NCBI GenBank assembly: GCA_023374025.1
Contig: SIJG01000086.1
Coordinates: forward strand, 578,910 to 642,909
Length of the DNA: 64,000 nt
Direction: 5' to 3'
Source of the DNA: Heterodera schachtii
Taxonomy: Eukaryota; Nematoda; Chromadorea; Rhabditida; Heteroderidae
Shown piece after piece: positions 41,232 to 51,905 of this stretch. The notes below the pieces were generated by a model, which had not been told where the DNA came from, did not search any database, and worked only from the letters and a program-made list of their open reading frames with translations. How positions within the stretch are numbered: position 1 is the first letter of the stretch; each line of letters begins with the position of its first letter. Position numbers and translations under genes: made by a program.

Positions 41232-41366
41232 NNNNNNNNNNNNNNNNNNNNNNNNNNNNNNNNNNNNNNNNNNNNNNNNNNNNNNNNNNNNNNNNNNNNN
41301 NNNNNNNNNNNNNNNNNNNNNNNNNNNNNNNNNNNNNNNNNNNNNNNNNNNNNNNNNNNNNNNNNN

Positions 41367-41953
41367 ATTTTTTGTTGCTATTCAAACCACCTTTTTTGCG
41401 GCATGTTTTTTTTTAAACTTTGGGGACTGGGTGGGTCCGGCGGTGTCGATAGGCGCCGGCGGAAAAATTTAAAAATTTACTCTGATTTATTAAAGATTTA
41501 TTCAAAAATGAGCAAATTTTCTGATTTTAGCCAATGTGTTTACAGAATTTGTACCAAATTGTCCAAATTTTCAAGAAATATATGGTAACATTATTCTAAA
41601 TTGCTTATGGGGATATTGTAAAAAAATAAGAAATTTTTTGTAGAATTCTATGCAAATAAGAATAGTTATTTTTGTTTAAACTTTTAACCACTAAGCCACA
41701 GGAGCAATAAACAGTGACTTTTTTAAAGTAAATATTAATTAAAATTAAAAAAAAAAATTTTCCTACAACTTTGCTCAACAATTTGACCAAGATCCCCCAT
41801 TCTTACCGGTGTATTTTTGGACCCGGTTGGACCCGGTCCTACCGGGTCGGGTATTGGATCCAAACCGGGTCCGGGTACCGAGTTCGGGTCTTGAAAAACC
41901 GGGTATCCGCGTCTGGACCCGGTCGGGTGGGTATCCGGACCCGTGTAACCCTA
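41367..41953. repeat. GC-word repeat element, copy C (word ACCCGG)
   Basis: A GC core at 41432-41463 (ggcggtgtcgataggcgccg) matches the cores near 1106 and 58692. An array of ACCCGG/CCGGGT words in both orientations lies at 41805-41950 and ends gtaaccctag, consistent with a TAGGGTTAC terminus. The left end is lost in the N gap (41232-41366). No coding sequence is plausible here; the Arg/Pro/Gly-rich frames follow from the words. Confidence 0.6.
41660..41717 (-). repeat. tRNA-like A-box sequence inside element C
   Basis: On the minus strand, tggcttagtggttaaaag matches a tRNA D-arm / Pol III A box well, and gctcctg before it could be an acceptor stem. No anticodon arm or T-arm follows. A similar sequence lies next to array B (21983-22046), which suggests a shared tRNA-derived segment in these elements, not a tRNA gene. 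Confidence 0.3.
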
Positions 41954-42195
41954 GATTTAACAAAATGAAAAAGCAAAATATTTGCTTCTATGCCATGCAT
42001 CTGGCTTTATAATTTTTTGCTACAAAAAGAGCAGAAAAAATCAAATTTATAAAGTTTATTTTTTATTTAGCATAAATTTTCGAATGAGAATTTTTTTTCC
42101 GACGTATATTTTTTTATTGTATTATTTTCGGGAATTTTTAAAAAAAACGTTATTCATACTTAATATTCCTATCTTTATTCAACTTTTTAGAAAAT

Positions 42196-44779
42196 ATGGT
42201 TATTGAAAAAGTTTCCCTACAAATTCTTTTGATTTTCATTTTGTGCATTCGTTTTTTGGACTCGACACCTCCCAAAAATGCATCCGCTGGAAATGAGATT
42301 AGTTCGTCAAGTTCAGGTGATTATCGAATGAAAATATTAAATTAAACAAAAATTTTAATTTATTTTTAATTTTATTTTACATAACAATAAAATATTTATT
42401 TCACAATTTGTTACGGAAAACAATCCGTTAACAAAAAATTACAAATTTTATTAATTTTAATTGATTTTTTTTTTATCATAAAAATGGCTTAACTTAAGGA
42501 AAACATACGGTAAATGAATTTTCGGAATTTTTGAGTCAAATTCACAAAAGGGAAATAATTTCCATTTTTGGAAATTTCTAAATGAAAATTTAGCTTCATT
42601 CCTATATTATCACAAGCTACTCGATAAGCTCTTCATACTATTTAATAAATTTTTCATAAAAAAATATTTAGCCTTTTTGATAATTCAATACATTTTTTTA
42701 TTATATGAAAAAAATATTAAATTCATTATGATTAGTTGGTTAGATGAGGTTATTATTCTCTGACAATTTTTTTAATATTTTGAAAATTGCTTTAATATAA
42801 TAGATACGCTTAACAAAAATTTTATTTCGAAGTTTTTGAATTGTTTATTTATTTTTACAATTTTAGGCATTTAATTTGTTGTATTTCGAATAATGCGCGA
42901 TTACCTATTTTTGCGGGAAGTTTAACAAGGCGTAACTGGGCATGACCAAATATCATCAGCTTTTGACATAATGGACCAAGTTTATTCCGAAGGCATTAAA
43001 CAACCACTCACTTTGCTTTTTCAACGAGCAGTAAATTTTATAAAAAAATAAATAATTTATAAATAAAATTTTAAAATGTTTAAAATTTTGCAACTAGTAA
43101 AGAACAATTTTAAACCTTAAGGATTATATGATTTGTGAAAAAAATAGCGGTAACAATGAAGACTCAAAAATTCATAATTAAAAACAGGTAATTAATTACA
43201 CGAATTATTATTAAATTTTAATTACATTTTTTACATTATAATCAAATTTAGATTGAAGTTGATGACGCTTCAATTGGTGGGCTTGCTTTTTCTGAACTAA
43301 CGGCAAACCTTCACAAACGAATTCTTTTAAAGTTGGCTTTGAATTTGGCAAATTCTGTGGAAAACCTCACCCTTTCAAATACTGTGGAAGCACTTTACAA
43401 AGCTTGGTAAAAATGATTAAGTTTAATTAAAATTAAATTAAATTGTTTGAATATTTTTAAGGTTAAAATTTGAAAAGCCAAAAGCAGTCATTGTGATAAT
43501 TGCAACCAATGTATATAATTTTAAAGAAACAATCTTAATACGGAATTACTTGATGAACTTTGGCATAGATGTGTATTGTTTGTCATTGCAGCGTGGCATA
43601 GAACGGTGAGTGAATTTTATAGCAAAAATATATAAAATAAAATCAAAAATTAGTCTTACACTCGACGAGAATGATTTTTCATTGCGTCTCGATCAACGCC
43701 ATGATGTTGCTGTTGTGTTCAATCGCGTACTATGCTTAGCGAAAATTCAGATTTAATGGAAGTTCGACGGATGATTGAACGGTCGACAGCAATAGTAAAA
43801 AATAAAAAATTCTATTAGATTAAATTTTTTTACCAGAAAGCACCATCGCTTGCTGTCGCATTTGCACACTCGAAAAAAATGCAACAGGTCACATTCATTG
43901 TCCAACATTTTAAGTCAATAATACAATTTTTGATTTTATTTTTCTAATTCTTTTTAAATTATTTCAAATTATTTTTCACATTCGCATTTTTTAATTATTA
44001 TTGTTGTTGTTAGGTGCTCTCTGAGCCTGGAATGTTGAATGATTTTCCCAAACCCTGAAGAAGCTCCATTAATTAAAGCCATCCGAGACACTTATGCAAA
44101 CATGTGTAGAATTGAAGAGAATGAGAACAATGGGCCATTTTCTGAGATAATTGAAGTAAAAGAATAAATAAAATATTAAAAATGTAATAAAAATTCTATT
44201 AGTAATATTTTGATTATTCTTTTAGAGAGTCAAAAAACATCCAAATAATTTTGTACTGAAGAAAACAGAATATGCATTGTGGGACGCATTGATTAAAAAG
44301 GATGTGAAGAAAATTTATTTCGGCCAATGAAATTCTCGAAACTTTGGAAAATTTCGGTGCTGACAAACGCTGGGCATACATTTTGATGGAAAAATTACTG
44401 CCGATGTCTGGGAAGGTAAAATTGGAAAAAAAAATAGCAATTAGAACTTAATTTAAAAAATTACTCGGTTTCAATTTTCATTCATTTCATTTGTTTAAAG
44501 TTTTTGTTTTCAATTAAACTTATAATAAATTTACTTATCCAAATTCAGAATCACATTGTTTGGACAAAGAAAAAAGAAGGAAGCAACGGAGGCGACTTTT
44601 TTGAGGAGGTGACCCCGGAATTGGGCATTTATGGCACTTTGTTCGGCAATATTTCAAACGGTGAAGTGTTGAACAATGCACAGCTTGGCCATCAGCAGAA
44701 GACCAAATTGGCTAGCAAAAATGAGGGTGGCATAGCAACTGGAAACAGTGCTTATGATTCGGCATATTTGGTGCACTGA
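42196..44779 (+). pseudogene. Secreted glutathione-synthetase-like (effector-type) pseudogene
   Basis: Exons by eye: 42196-42316, 42867-43030, 43122-43187, 43252-43406, 43462-43605, 43654-43794, 43837-43887, 44014-44155, 44226-44415, 44549-44779. Exon 1 gives a signal peptide (MVIEKVSLQILLIFILCIRF). Later exons align with eukaryotic glutathione synthetase: DYM start of the substrate region, IEVDDASIGGLA, the KAW helix, KKMQQ..LSEPGML, YILMEKL, TPELGIYG and the C-terminal GGIATGNSAYDSAYLV. The usual Gly-rich ATP loop (GGGNN) after FVLK is absent, and about 50 N-terminal residues are missing between exons 1 and 2. Lesions: 1-nt loss near 42887, TAA at 42923, TAA at 43179, and frameshifts near 43731, 44047 and 44325. 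Secreted GS-like genes are an expanded effector family in some plant-parasitic nematodes; this copy appears dead. Confidence 0.85.
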
Positions 44780-45101
44780 TTTTTGAAGAGAAAAAATGAG
44801 AGAAAGGGTGACCAATTAGGATAAATACAATAAATTACAGTTTGATATATATACTCAAAATGTTGTGATCACTTTGATAAATCCAATAAATTTTGGCCAT
44901 CAGTCTGAAGACCAAATTGGCTAGCAAAAATGAGGGCGGCATAGCAACTGGAAATAGTGCTTATGATTCGGCATATTTGGTGCACTGATTTTGAAGAGAA
45001 AAAATGATAGAAAGGATGACCAAATTAGGATAAATATAATGCATTCATAGTTATATATTTAATCAGAATGTTGTTATTACTTTGATAAATCCAATAAATT
45101 T
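44685..45101 (+). repeat. Tandem duplication of the GS-like 3' end
   Basis: A unit of about 208 bp starting at ttggccatcag (44685) is repeated from 44893. It includes the last 31 codons of the GS-like frame, the stop and the 3' flank (gataaatccaataaatttt). The second copy differs by a few substitutions and a small deletion, and encodes the same C-terminal string ending AYLVH. Confidence 0.85.
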
Positions 45102-45360
45102 TTCTTTGGGCTTTTTAAAAAGTTTCAAAATTTTTGGTTTTATTTTTAAATCTTTCATCAATATTTCTTGAATTATCAACATCAGCTCAATATTCAAAAT
45201 TTTTTAAGCCATCGCAAATCTCCCCAATAGATTTTCAATTTTTACTTGTCTCAAAAACAAAGTGCGCCAAAAGTAATGGGACACATATTTTTGCTAATTT
45301 CTTTTATGACAAGTAACAAATTATGTGAAAGAAAGCCTAATTGGGAACAAAGAATAATTA
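45102..45360. other. AT-rich spacer
   Basis: A 60-codon open frame begins at 45134 without splice signals or a recognised family. I see no supported gene. Confidence 0.5.
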
Positions 45361-46172
45361 ATCCTTTGCGTGCTGGGACGAAGTCCGAATAGGGCAAGTG
45401 TGGGCGAAGTCCGAATAGGGCAAGTAATTAAATTTAATTAAAAAATATATTTAAATCATAATTAATGAATTTAATTAACCAATAGGGATTATATTCCCAA
45501 AAAATGATTCCAATAATATAATTTTTTTTTCTTGATAAAAAAGTTGTTATAATTGTTTGATGAAATAGATACCACAACTTAATGCTGGTTTGCGGCATTT
45601 TTTTTTTGCCTTTTTAGATGCCTATTTTGCTATTTTTTATCCTAAAATTACCATCTCTCTATTTATAATTCGGCTACTACTGAACCTTGGGACACGGTTT
45701 TATGCATCTTGTAGATAATTCAGTGTATAAACAATTTTATATTTTTCTATACCCAAAATTTTTCCCTTTTGTAAGCAAAATGACATACTTTTTAAATCGG
45801 TTTAAAACCCGATTTAACTGAGTTCTTCCAAAAAATGCCGAAAAAGGTCAACTGAGATTTCGATTAAGCTATTTTTTGATACCAAGATCGTTAAGATTGA
45901 CCGTCATTTGACAAAGTTACGGAATAAAATGGGGTGTCGTAAACACATTAAAATGTATATACATAAAACATTTTACGTATTAACAAAATAACTTTATTTA
46001 ATAAAATAAATTTCTATTCAAAAGCTAATAAGTATCCAAATGTTTTAAATATAAACGAAAAATTAATATTTTATAAATTATTATTATTTTTTTAATTAAA
46101 TTTAATTACTTGCCCTATTCGGACTTCGCCCACACTTGCCCTATTCGGACTTCGTCCTAGCACCATCCTTTT
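45361..46172. mobile_element. hAT-like MITE with long nested terminal repeats
   Basis: The element is 45369-46164 (796 bp). Terminal inverted repeats of about 75 bp start (C/G)GTGCT(G/A)GGACGAAGTCC and contain the unit gcgaagtccgaatagggcaa twice in tandem. Flanks are atcctttg (45361-45368) and atcctttt (46165-46172), an 8-bp target duplication with one mismatch. There is no transposase inside. The family is different from the TAGGG-ended MITEs. Confidence 0.85.
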
Positions 46173-47024
46173 CAATGTGCCTGCTTTTGATTTCGATTCA
46201 GAGTCAAAAGCGCTATGGAAAAAATTCGACAATGGCATGCAGCTCTTTTTTGGATAGCTTTTTTATTACCTTGCCAAGTCTTATCTTAAAGGCCCCAGTT
46301 TTTTAAGAAACAATGCAACCCCTTATCTTCAAAAAAGTTTTTTGTTCTCAAGCTCAGAGAGTATGATCGTCCGCGTTAACCCAAAATCGCAAAATTTGTT
46401 CATTTTTTGAACAAAATTGCTTAATATATTGTTTTAAAAGTTACAAAAATTTTCTGTTAAGAAATCTAAAATTAATTAAATTTAGAATTTTGAGGTTTTA
46501 ATTTTATTAGTTAGAAAAATCAAAAGAAAGGCAATGATTTTGGGACCGGTGGCATTATTGGACTTTTTGAGACTTATTTTTATTTTTATACATAATTGTG
46601 CGGCATTATGTTTAAATTTTTGGTGTTTGTTTTTCCCACCTTTTCATTCATTCGAATATAATCAATTATTGTTTTTCCCACCCTTTCATTCATTCGAATA
46701 TAATCAATTATACTAATTTATGTTATGGACTTCTCCTAACAATTGTTTGGGTTTTCATTGCTTTTTTATTTAAATTGGAATACATAAATTGTCAATTGTC
46801 TGGAAAAACCCCCGACGTCTCTTTCATTAGTCCCCAATCAAAAGTCGGAAGACAACTCCCATTTGGCAGTTGGGTTCACCGAATCGATCATTTCGATTCT
46901 CACCCTTAACAAGTCTTTTTTTGCCGCAATTCGCACAGGTCCAACGGAGGCATACAATCCGAAAAGTTCTAAACTAAAAATTGTTGGCATTTTTTCCATT
47001 AAATGTCCAAGTTTCAGAAAAAAA
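46173..47024. other. Unresolved, with coding-like scraps and a tandem repeat
   Basis: 46182-46255 reads a protein-like plus frame (VPAFDFDSESKALWKKFDNG), and 46800-46960 is GC-richer with open frames on both strands, but neither is recognised. A 42-bp direct duplication lies at 46629-46712. Confidence 0.35.
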
Positions 47025-47575
47025 AAATTATATTATTGTATGATTTTGCATATTTTTTCTGCGCATATGCTATAAAGAAAGGGGCTCAAAAATAGCATTT
47101 CTGCATTAAAATTTTTTGATTTGGTGAAGGTTTTTAGTGCATATATAAAAGCATATTTTGATGGGTTTTGAAAATAAATGCATATTTGGCCATTTTTGCG
47201 TTTTTAGAGCATATTTCGGCCATTTTTTGGCAAACTTTTTATAGAAAAATGCGAAAAAAGCGAAAAATACACCCCTAAGGATCGACTTTTTTGGGAATTT
47301 TTTAAAAATACATTCTTAAAAATAAAAACCGAAATTTTTTTAACTTTTTGCAAGAACTTAGGGAAAAAATTAAAGAAAACAAAAAAAAAATTTAAATCAA
47401 AAAAATTAGAAGAAAAAAAACTAATCTAAAAAACCAAAAAAAAAAAAAAGAATCAAATTTATTTATATAATAAGCATTATTGAGGGTTAAAAGCCATTTT
47501 TGGCGCAGTTTTTTAAGGCATATTTTAGTGCATATTTGGGCCTTTTTCGGGTTTTAAGGAGTCAGCGGTTGTACA
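47025..47575. mobile_element. Truncated hAT-type MITE (same family as 38502)
   Basis: In reverse orientation it matches the 38502-39130 element: atttttctgcgcatatgcta, gtgaaggtttttagtgcata and aatacacccctaaggatcg are all present. The left end stops near gtatgattttgca, and the right end has degraded to gcggttgtacatgc. No target duplication was found. Confidence 0.7.
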
Positions 47576-47840
47576 TGCCTATCAAATTGCCAAGCATGGA
47601 AGTAAGTTGATTGGTCCGAGATTATCATGTTGATTGGGTGCACAGTTATACTGATTTGAAAATTGCTAGAGAAGTTCCAACTTCATGGGGCTGTTAAAAA
47701 TTCTGAATACTCCCGTTCACCCTGATGGAATATCTGATCATGGTGATGCAATTGAAGATTTTTTATTTATTTGATAATCTCTTTCAATTTTAAATTAAAT
47801 TTTTCACTGGTTCAAGAGATTTTCGAATGCATTTTTTCAG
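47576..47840. other. Unresolved segment before second GS-like copy
   Basis: The sequence is GC-richer than the average here (for example gaatatctgatcatggtgat), but frames are interrupted. It is possibly a remnant of 5' exons of the GS-like copy or of another gene; I cannot identify it. Confidence 0.3.
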
Positions 47841-48410
47841 AAATGATTAAAAAATTTAAAAGTAAAAATTCCGCATAATGCGCGATTACGATTTTTTGCG
47901 GGAAGTTTACCAAGGCATAATTCAACATGACGAAATGTTGGCAAATGCTTTTGACACAATGGACCAAGTCCATTCCGAGGGCATTAAACAATCAATCACT
48001 TTGCTTTTCCAACGAGCAATAATTTTATAAAAAATATAATTTCTAAATTAAATTAAAAATTTTAAAAATTTATTTAATTTGTAAGTTTTTCTTGTAGTAA
48101 AGACAATTTTAAAATTATTAAGGATTATATGATTTGTGAAAAAAATAGCGGTAACAATGAAGACTCAAAAATTCATAATTAAAAACAGGTAATTAATTAC
48201 ACGAATTATTATTAAATTTTAATTACATTTTTTACATTATAATCAAATTTAGATTGAAGTTGATGACGCTTCAATTGGTGGGCTTGCTTTTTCTGAACTA
48301 ACGGCAAACCTTCACAAACGAATTCTTTTAAAGTTGGCTTTGAATTTGGCAAATTCTGTGGAAAACCTCACCCTTTCAAATACAGTGGAAGCACTTTACA
48401 AAGCTTGGTA
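47841..48410 (+). pseudogene. Second GS-like gene fragment (5' part only)
   Basis: It covers the equivalents of exons 2 to 4 of 42196-44779. The exon 2 equivalent (about 47841-48020) keeps the frame and the Tyr codon mutated to TAA in copy 1 (FLREVYQG), but its donor is changed from GTAA to ATAA. The exon 3 equivalent (48123-48188) carries the same TAA (48180) as copy 1. The exon 4 equivalent is 48253-48407. Everything after is missing. From 48123 the sequence is identical to copy 1 for 288 bp except one base, while the exon 2 equivalent differs at roughly one base in six. Confidence 0.85.
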
Positions 48411-48552
48411 ACTGAATTGGGTACTTACTGAGGAAATGAGGGACTAATAGTCTCATAATAAGAAGAATATTTATTAAGTGAGACTTCTTTAACATAAGCA
48501 AAATCGCCTATAAATTTTTATTTTCTTTAATTGCCAAATTAGCTTCTTTCTT
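48411..48552. repeat. Repeat fragment, paralogue of about 59950-60115
   Basis: The order of gtaactg, tactgagga, ctaatagtctcat and ccaaattagcttctttctt is also found, diverged, around 59951-60110. It is the sequence into which the Harbinger element at 48553 appears to have inserted. Its own nature is unknown. Confidence 0.5.
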
Positions 48553-49377
48553 TCTCGACTTGATGACTCGACTTGACGAACAAATCGAGTGTTTATTTCA
48601 ATTAATTTTTATTTATGACTTGGTCTCATCGAATGCTGAATTACACTTGATATAATTTCATCATCGAGTGTGAGAATTTAACACCGAGTAAATAAGTTTA
48701 TGTTTCAATTAAATTTTAAGGACTCGTCTTGATTTTTGGTACTCGATGAGCCCGAAAAAGCTTCAAAATAACAAATAAAGTAAATTTTAAAAAGTCAGTG
48801 AATTATTATGTTACATGGTATATATTTCTGTTATTTACAGATAATTAAAATGAGAACCTTGACAGATTAAACCGAGCTTATAAAATTATTTTACATTCCA
48901 TAAATCTTCAAAATATGTTTTTATCCTAAGCAAAGTGTTGTGACTGAGCATAAAGATTCTGCAATTTTGCTACATGAATAAGTCAAAGTTACGGACAACA
49001 AGTTGTTTATATTAGTTTCCTGCTGTTGCTGATGCTGCAGGGATGGATTAATGCTGCTGCTTCTGCTGCCATTGTCGTTGTTTTTGTCGTCAATTCATTC
49101 TTTTGATCAAAAAATTTCGCCAAAGAATTATTGTGATTTTGCCGCTGAGAATTCCTGCTTCCGCTTATAAGTTGCGATTAATCTAACTAATTCATAAAAC
49201 TGGACTAAAAATTATGCTCTATGACTGACATTTAATGCTATATTCACATATTATTTTACTATTATTAAAGATTCTAAATATAAGTGTTAGTCCCCGACAA
49301 GTTGTTTGTCAGCTTGTCCGAGACAAGAAGGAAGGTTTTCTGGGACAATTTAGCAGCACACTTACAAAAAAAGCGGC

Positions 49378-49920
49378 TTAGGAAGACTTAAGAAAAGCAG
49401 AAATTGCAGCAGGATGTGCAAATTTTACTTCCAAAAATTGGCAGCATCTGTGAGACCAAATTTGTGGCGGTGCCAAGCGTGATGCATTAAAAAAATATGG
49501 TAAAGAAATCGGGAGAATGTGCCATCCATTTTTCTGATGTAAGTTGCGCATATTATATTGCTGGTTCGTCTAAACGATGCTGACTGTTCAATAATTGTTG
49601 CAGGTCGACGAAATAGTTTTCGATGTTCTTGGGAGAGAATCAGCTGTTGTCGAAGGATTGGACGTTCGAGACACGGAGGAAGATGTAGAATTCCCTTCCG
49701 ATTCACCGGCTTCTTCTGCTGCTGCTTTTGCCTTAACAATTAAAAAATCAATTAATGATCCCTACTATGCAGAAGGTTCGTGACCGCGAATTTTCAGCCG
49801 AAGAGGCGGATCTCGACCTCGAGATTAAGCGCGCCAAACTGGCTTTGATCAATGATGAGCGACAATTAAAACGACCCCAAATTGAAGGACAAATGCTCGC
49901 AAATAAAAATACGATGTGAA
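49378..49920 (+). pseudogene. Possible SANT/Myb-like Harbinger partner protein, broken
   Basis: One frame reads LRKAEIAAGCANFTSKNWQH, a stop, then DALKKYGKEIGRMCHPFF and a stop (49386-49540), resembling a helical DNA-binding domain. A second piece at 49768-49917 reads KVRDREFSAEEADLDLEIKR and continues as a charged helix, typical of the C-terminal part of such proteins. Stops and frame changes between them show it is dead. Assignment rests on position in the Harbinger element and on general sequence character. Confidence 0.45.
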
Positions 49921-50340
49921 TTAGAAACAAAATAAGCCTTAAAATTAGTAATAAAAACGCAGATGGGTAGAACTACTGCTGCTGCTGCTGTTGTTGCTGG
50001 CCGTGCCTTTCAACAAAGTCGTCCTTCTAGTGGTTTTTCTGCTAGTTTTGGTCAGCAGCTCTCAATCGATTTAGTAACCAATTCCCGAAAACTGCTGCTC
50101 TCGAACAAATTCATTATACAAGTCGCGATGAATTTCAGCGTATGAGAAAATCAGAAGATGAGGCTTTCTAAAGAAATGCTGCGGACAAACAGCAGAAACA
50201 ATTTTAATTGAAAATCGCCTCTTTGTGCTAGCTGTGTCATATTGACTTTCTTTGCTCATTAAGAGTAAAAAGAACGTAATATGCAGTTTTTCGTGAACGG
50301 ACTCGGACAGTGATTTCATTGAAAGGCAGGCGCTGTTTCT

Positions 50341-51280
50341 ATATTTGTAAGAAAAGCTCAAGTCAGATTTCGCATGTCAGCGACAGTGGCCGATTTGCTT
50401 TTTTTAGAAATTGGAAGTGACATTGCTCCGGTTGCTTATACTAATCACACTCTTGGGCCAAAACAAAAGTTAGGAACAAATTCTCCTTACTGGCAAATTG
50501 CTGATTTCGAACATATAAATAGATCAACGGTTTACCGTTATGATGTGATGTTGCGGTTGTAAATGCAATTCTTGGCAAGCTAAGAATAATTTATTGGCCA
50601 AATGCAAATGAATGCAGGAGAATTGCATCTGATTTTTATCTATGCTCTCGAGGGTTAAGGGGAGATTTATCTGGTATAAATTGCCTATGGAAGAGTTTTA
50701 TTAGGATGAAATAAATCTAGGATTTGTCAGCTGTGTTAGAGCAATTGATGGAACGCTTATACCAATAAGAACGCCTCGTCTTAATGATTTTCAATATGTT
50801 GACCGGCACGGCAGACATTCAATTAATGCCCAAGGGGCTGCAGCGCCGAATCTAAAATTTTTGTTTTCCTGCAAAATGGCCGGGTAGCTTGGTTTTTCGT
50901 ACCTCTGCACTTGCTGCAAAATGGGACGGAGGATTTGGCTAGTTGAGGGAATGTTATAGTTGGCGACTCTATTTATCATTTGAAAGATTATTTAATCCCA
51001 ATGCGCCCTTTCACGGAGCAAGCAACTGAGTTTTACCGGTACAACTTAGCATAGAAATGCACAGTATTTTTTTTATTGAGGGCCATGCACGTGAACGAAG
51101 AGTTTTGCGCAAGCTTGGAGACTTCTAAAAAATCGTTTTCCTGTGTTGCACGATAGAATTCGCTTGAAGGATCCCGAGAGTTGTGCCAAAATCATTAAGT
51201 GTTGCGCTTTGTTTCATAATTTTATAATTGAGCGGCGTAATGAAAATCTTGCTTCTACTGCTGCTGATAGTTTATTTTAA
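50341..51280 (+). pseudogene. Harbinger (HARBI1-like) DDE transposase, broken
   Basis: Pieces in successive frames follow the family order. They are LGTNSPYWQIADFEHINRST (helix-turn-helix region); AILGK..IIYWPNANECRRI; AIDGTLIPIRTP with the first catalytic Asp; YVDRHGRHSINAQGAA; VGDSIYHLKDYLIPMRPF with the second Asp; RERRVLRKLGDF with the candidate Glu; and IKCCALFHNFIIERR. At least four stops or frameshifts interrupt it (for example TAG in the segment before DEINLGF). The product would have been the cut-and-paste nuclease of the element. Confidence 0.8.
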
Positions 51281-51905
51281 TAATCCATTTCTCAATAACA
51301 GAATGCGTGTCCTATTTGACACTTTTCGCCGTGCGGATAACCTCAATTAGTTTTATCAAAAATATTTTTTGATAAATTTCGTATGTAGTTTATATAACCA
51401 CAGCCGTGAAATTTTCTAATATTTTGCATTTTATAGCAAAAAAAGAGGCTTTTTTAAAAACAAATTAAAGCTCTAATATTGCGGGAAAAAATCCGAAAAA
51501 ATATATTTGCTCAAAAAGTATTGAATTTAAATTATCCTAAAAATAAGATTATTCATTCACATTCATATTTGTTTTTTCCTACACTTGATTTCCCGAATAT
51601 AGTGAATGAAGCTTGTATCTGCTACCCTTGACTTGTCCATTATAGATCATCAAGTCCTTGACTTAATGTTTTTTGAATTGAAACAAGAATTAAAAAATCG
51701 AGTGAAAAATAGAGTGCCGTAGTCGCTTTTACACTTGACTTGATGATCAAGTCCTCGACTTGATGACTTATTAATTGAAACAAAAAAATTAGGACTTGAT
51801 GCCAAAATCGAGGGCGGCACTCGATTTTTTACTCGACTTAATTGAAATAGAATTTTTGCAGTCGATGTCGCAAAAACCAAGTCATCAAGTCAAGGATTAT
51901 TCCGA

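Larger units (their letters stand above)
48553..51905 (+). mobile_element. PIF/Harbinger-type DNA transposon, decayed
   Basis: Both ends carry related words in opposite orientation: cgacttgatgactcgacttg at 48554 and, reversed, ccaagtcatcaagtcaagg at 51881-51899. Inside each end the words ATCAAGTC and ATCGAGT(G/A) recur many times (48550-48760 and 51625-51900), as expected for transposase-binding subterminal repeats. The interior holds remnants of the two proteins of this superfamily: a possible SANT/Myb-like one (about 49378-49917) and a DDE nuclease (about 50341-51280). The exact termini and the 3-bp target duplication could not be fixed. Confidence 0.75.

Noticed and set aside
41771..42206. 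Frames over the ACCCGG array and the long hydrophobic frame starting 41982
   Set aside because: The first set is word-array artefact. The second is low-complexity T-rich sequence overlapping the true signal-peptide exon in another frame.
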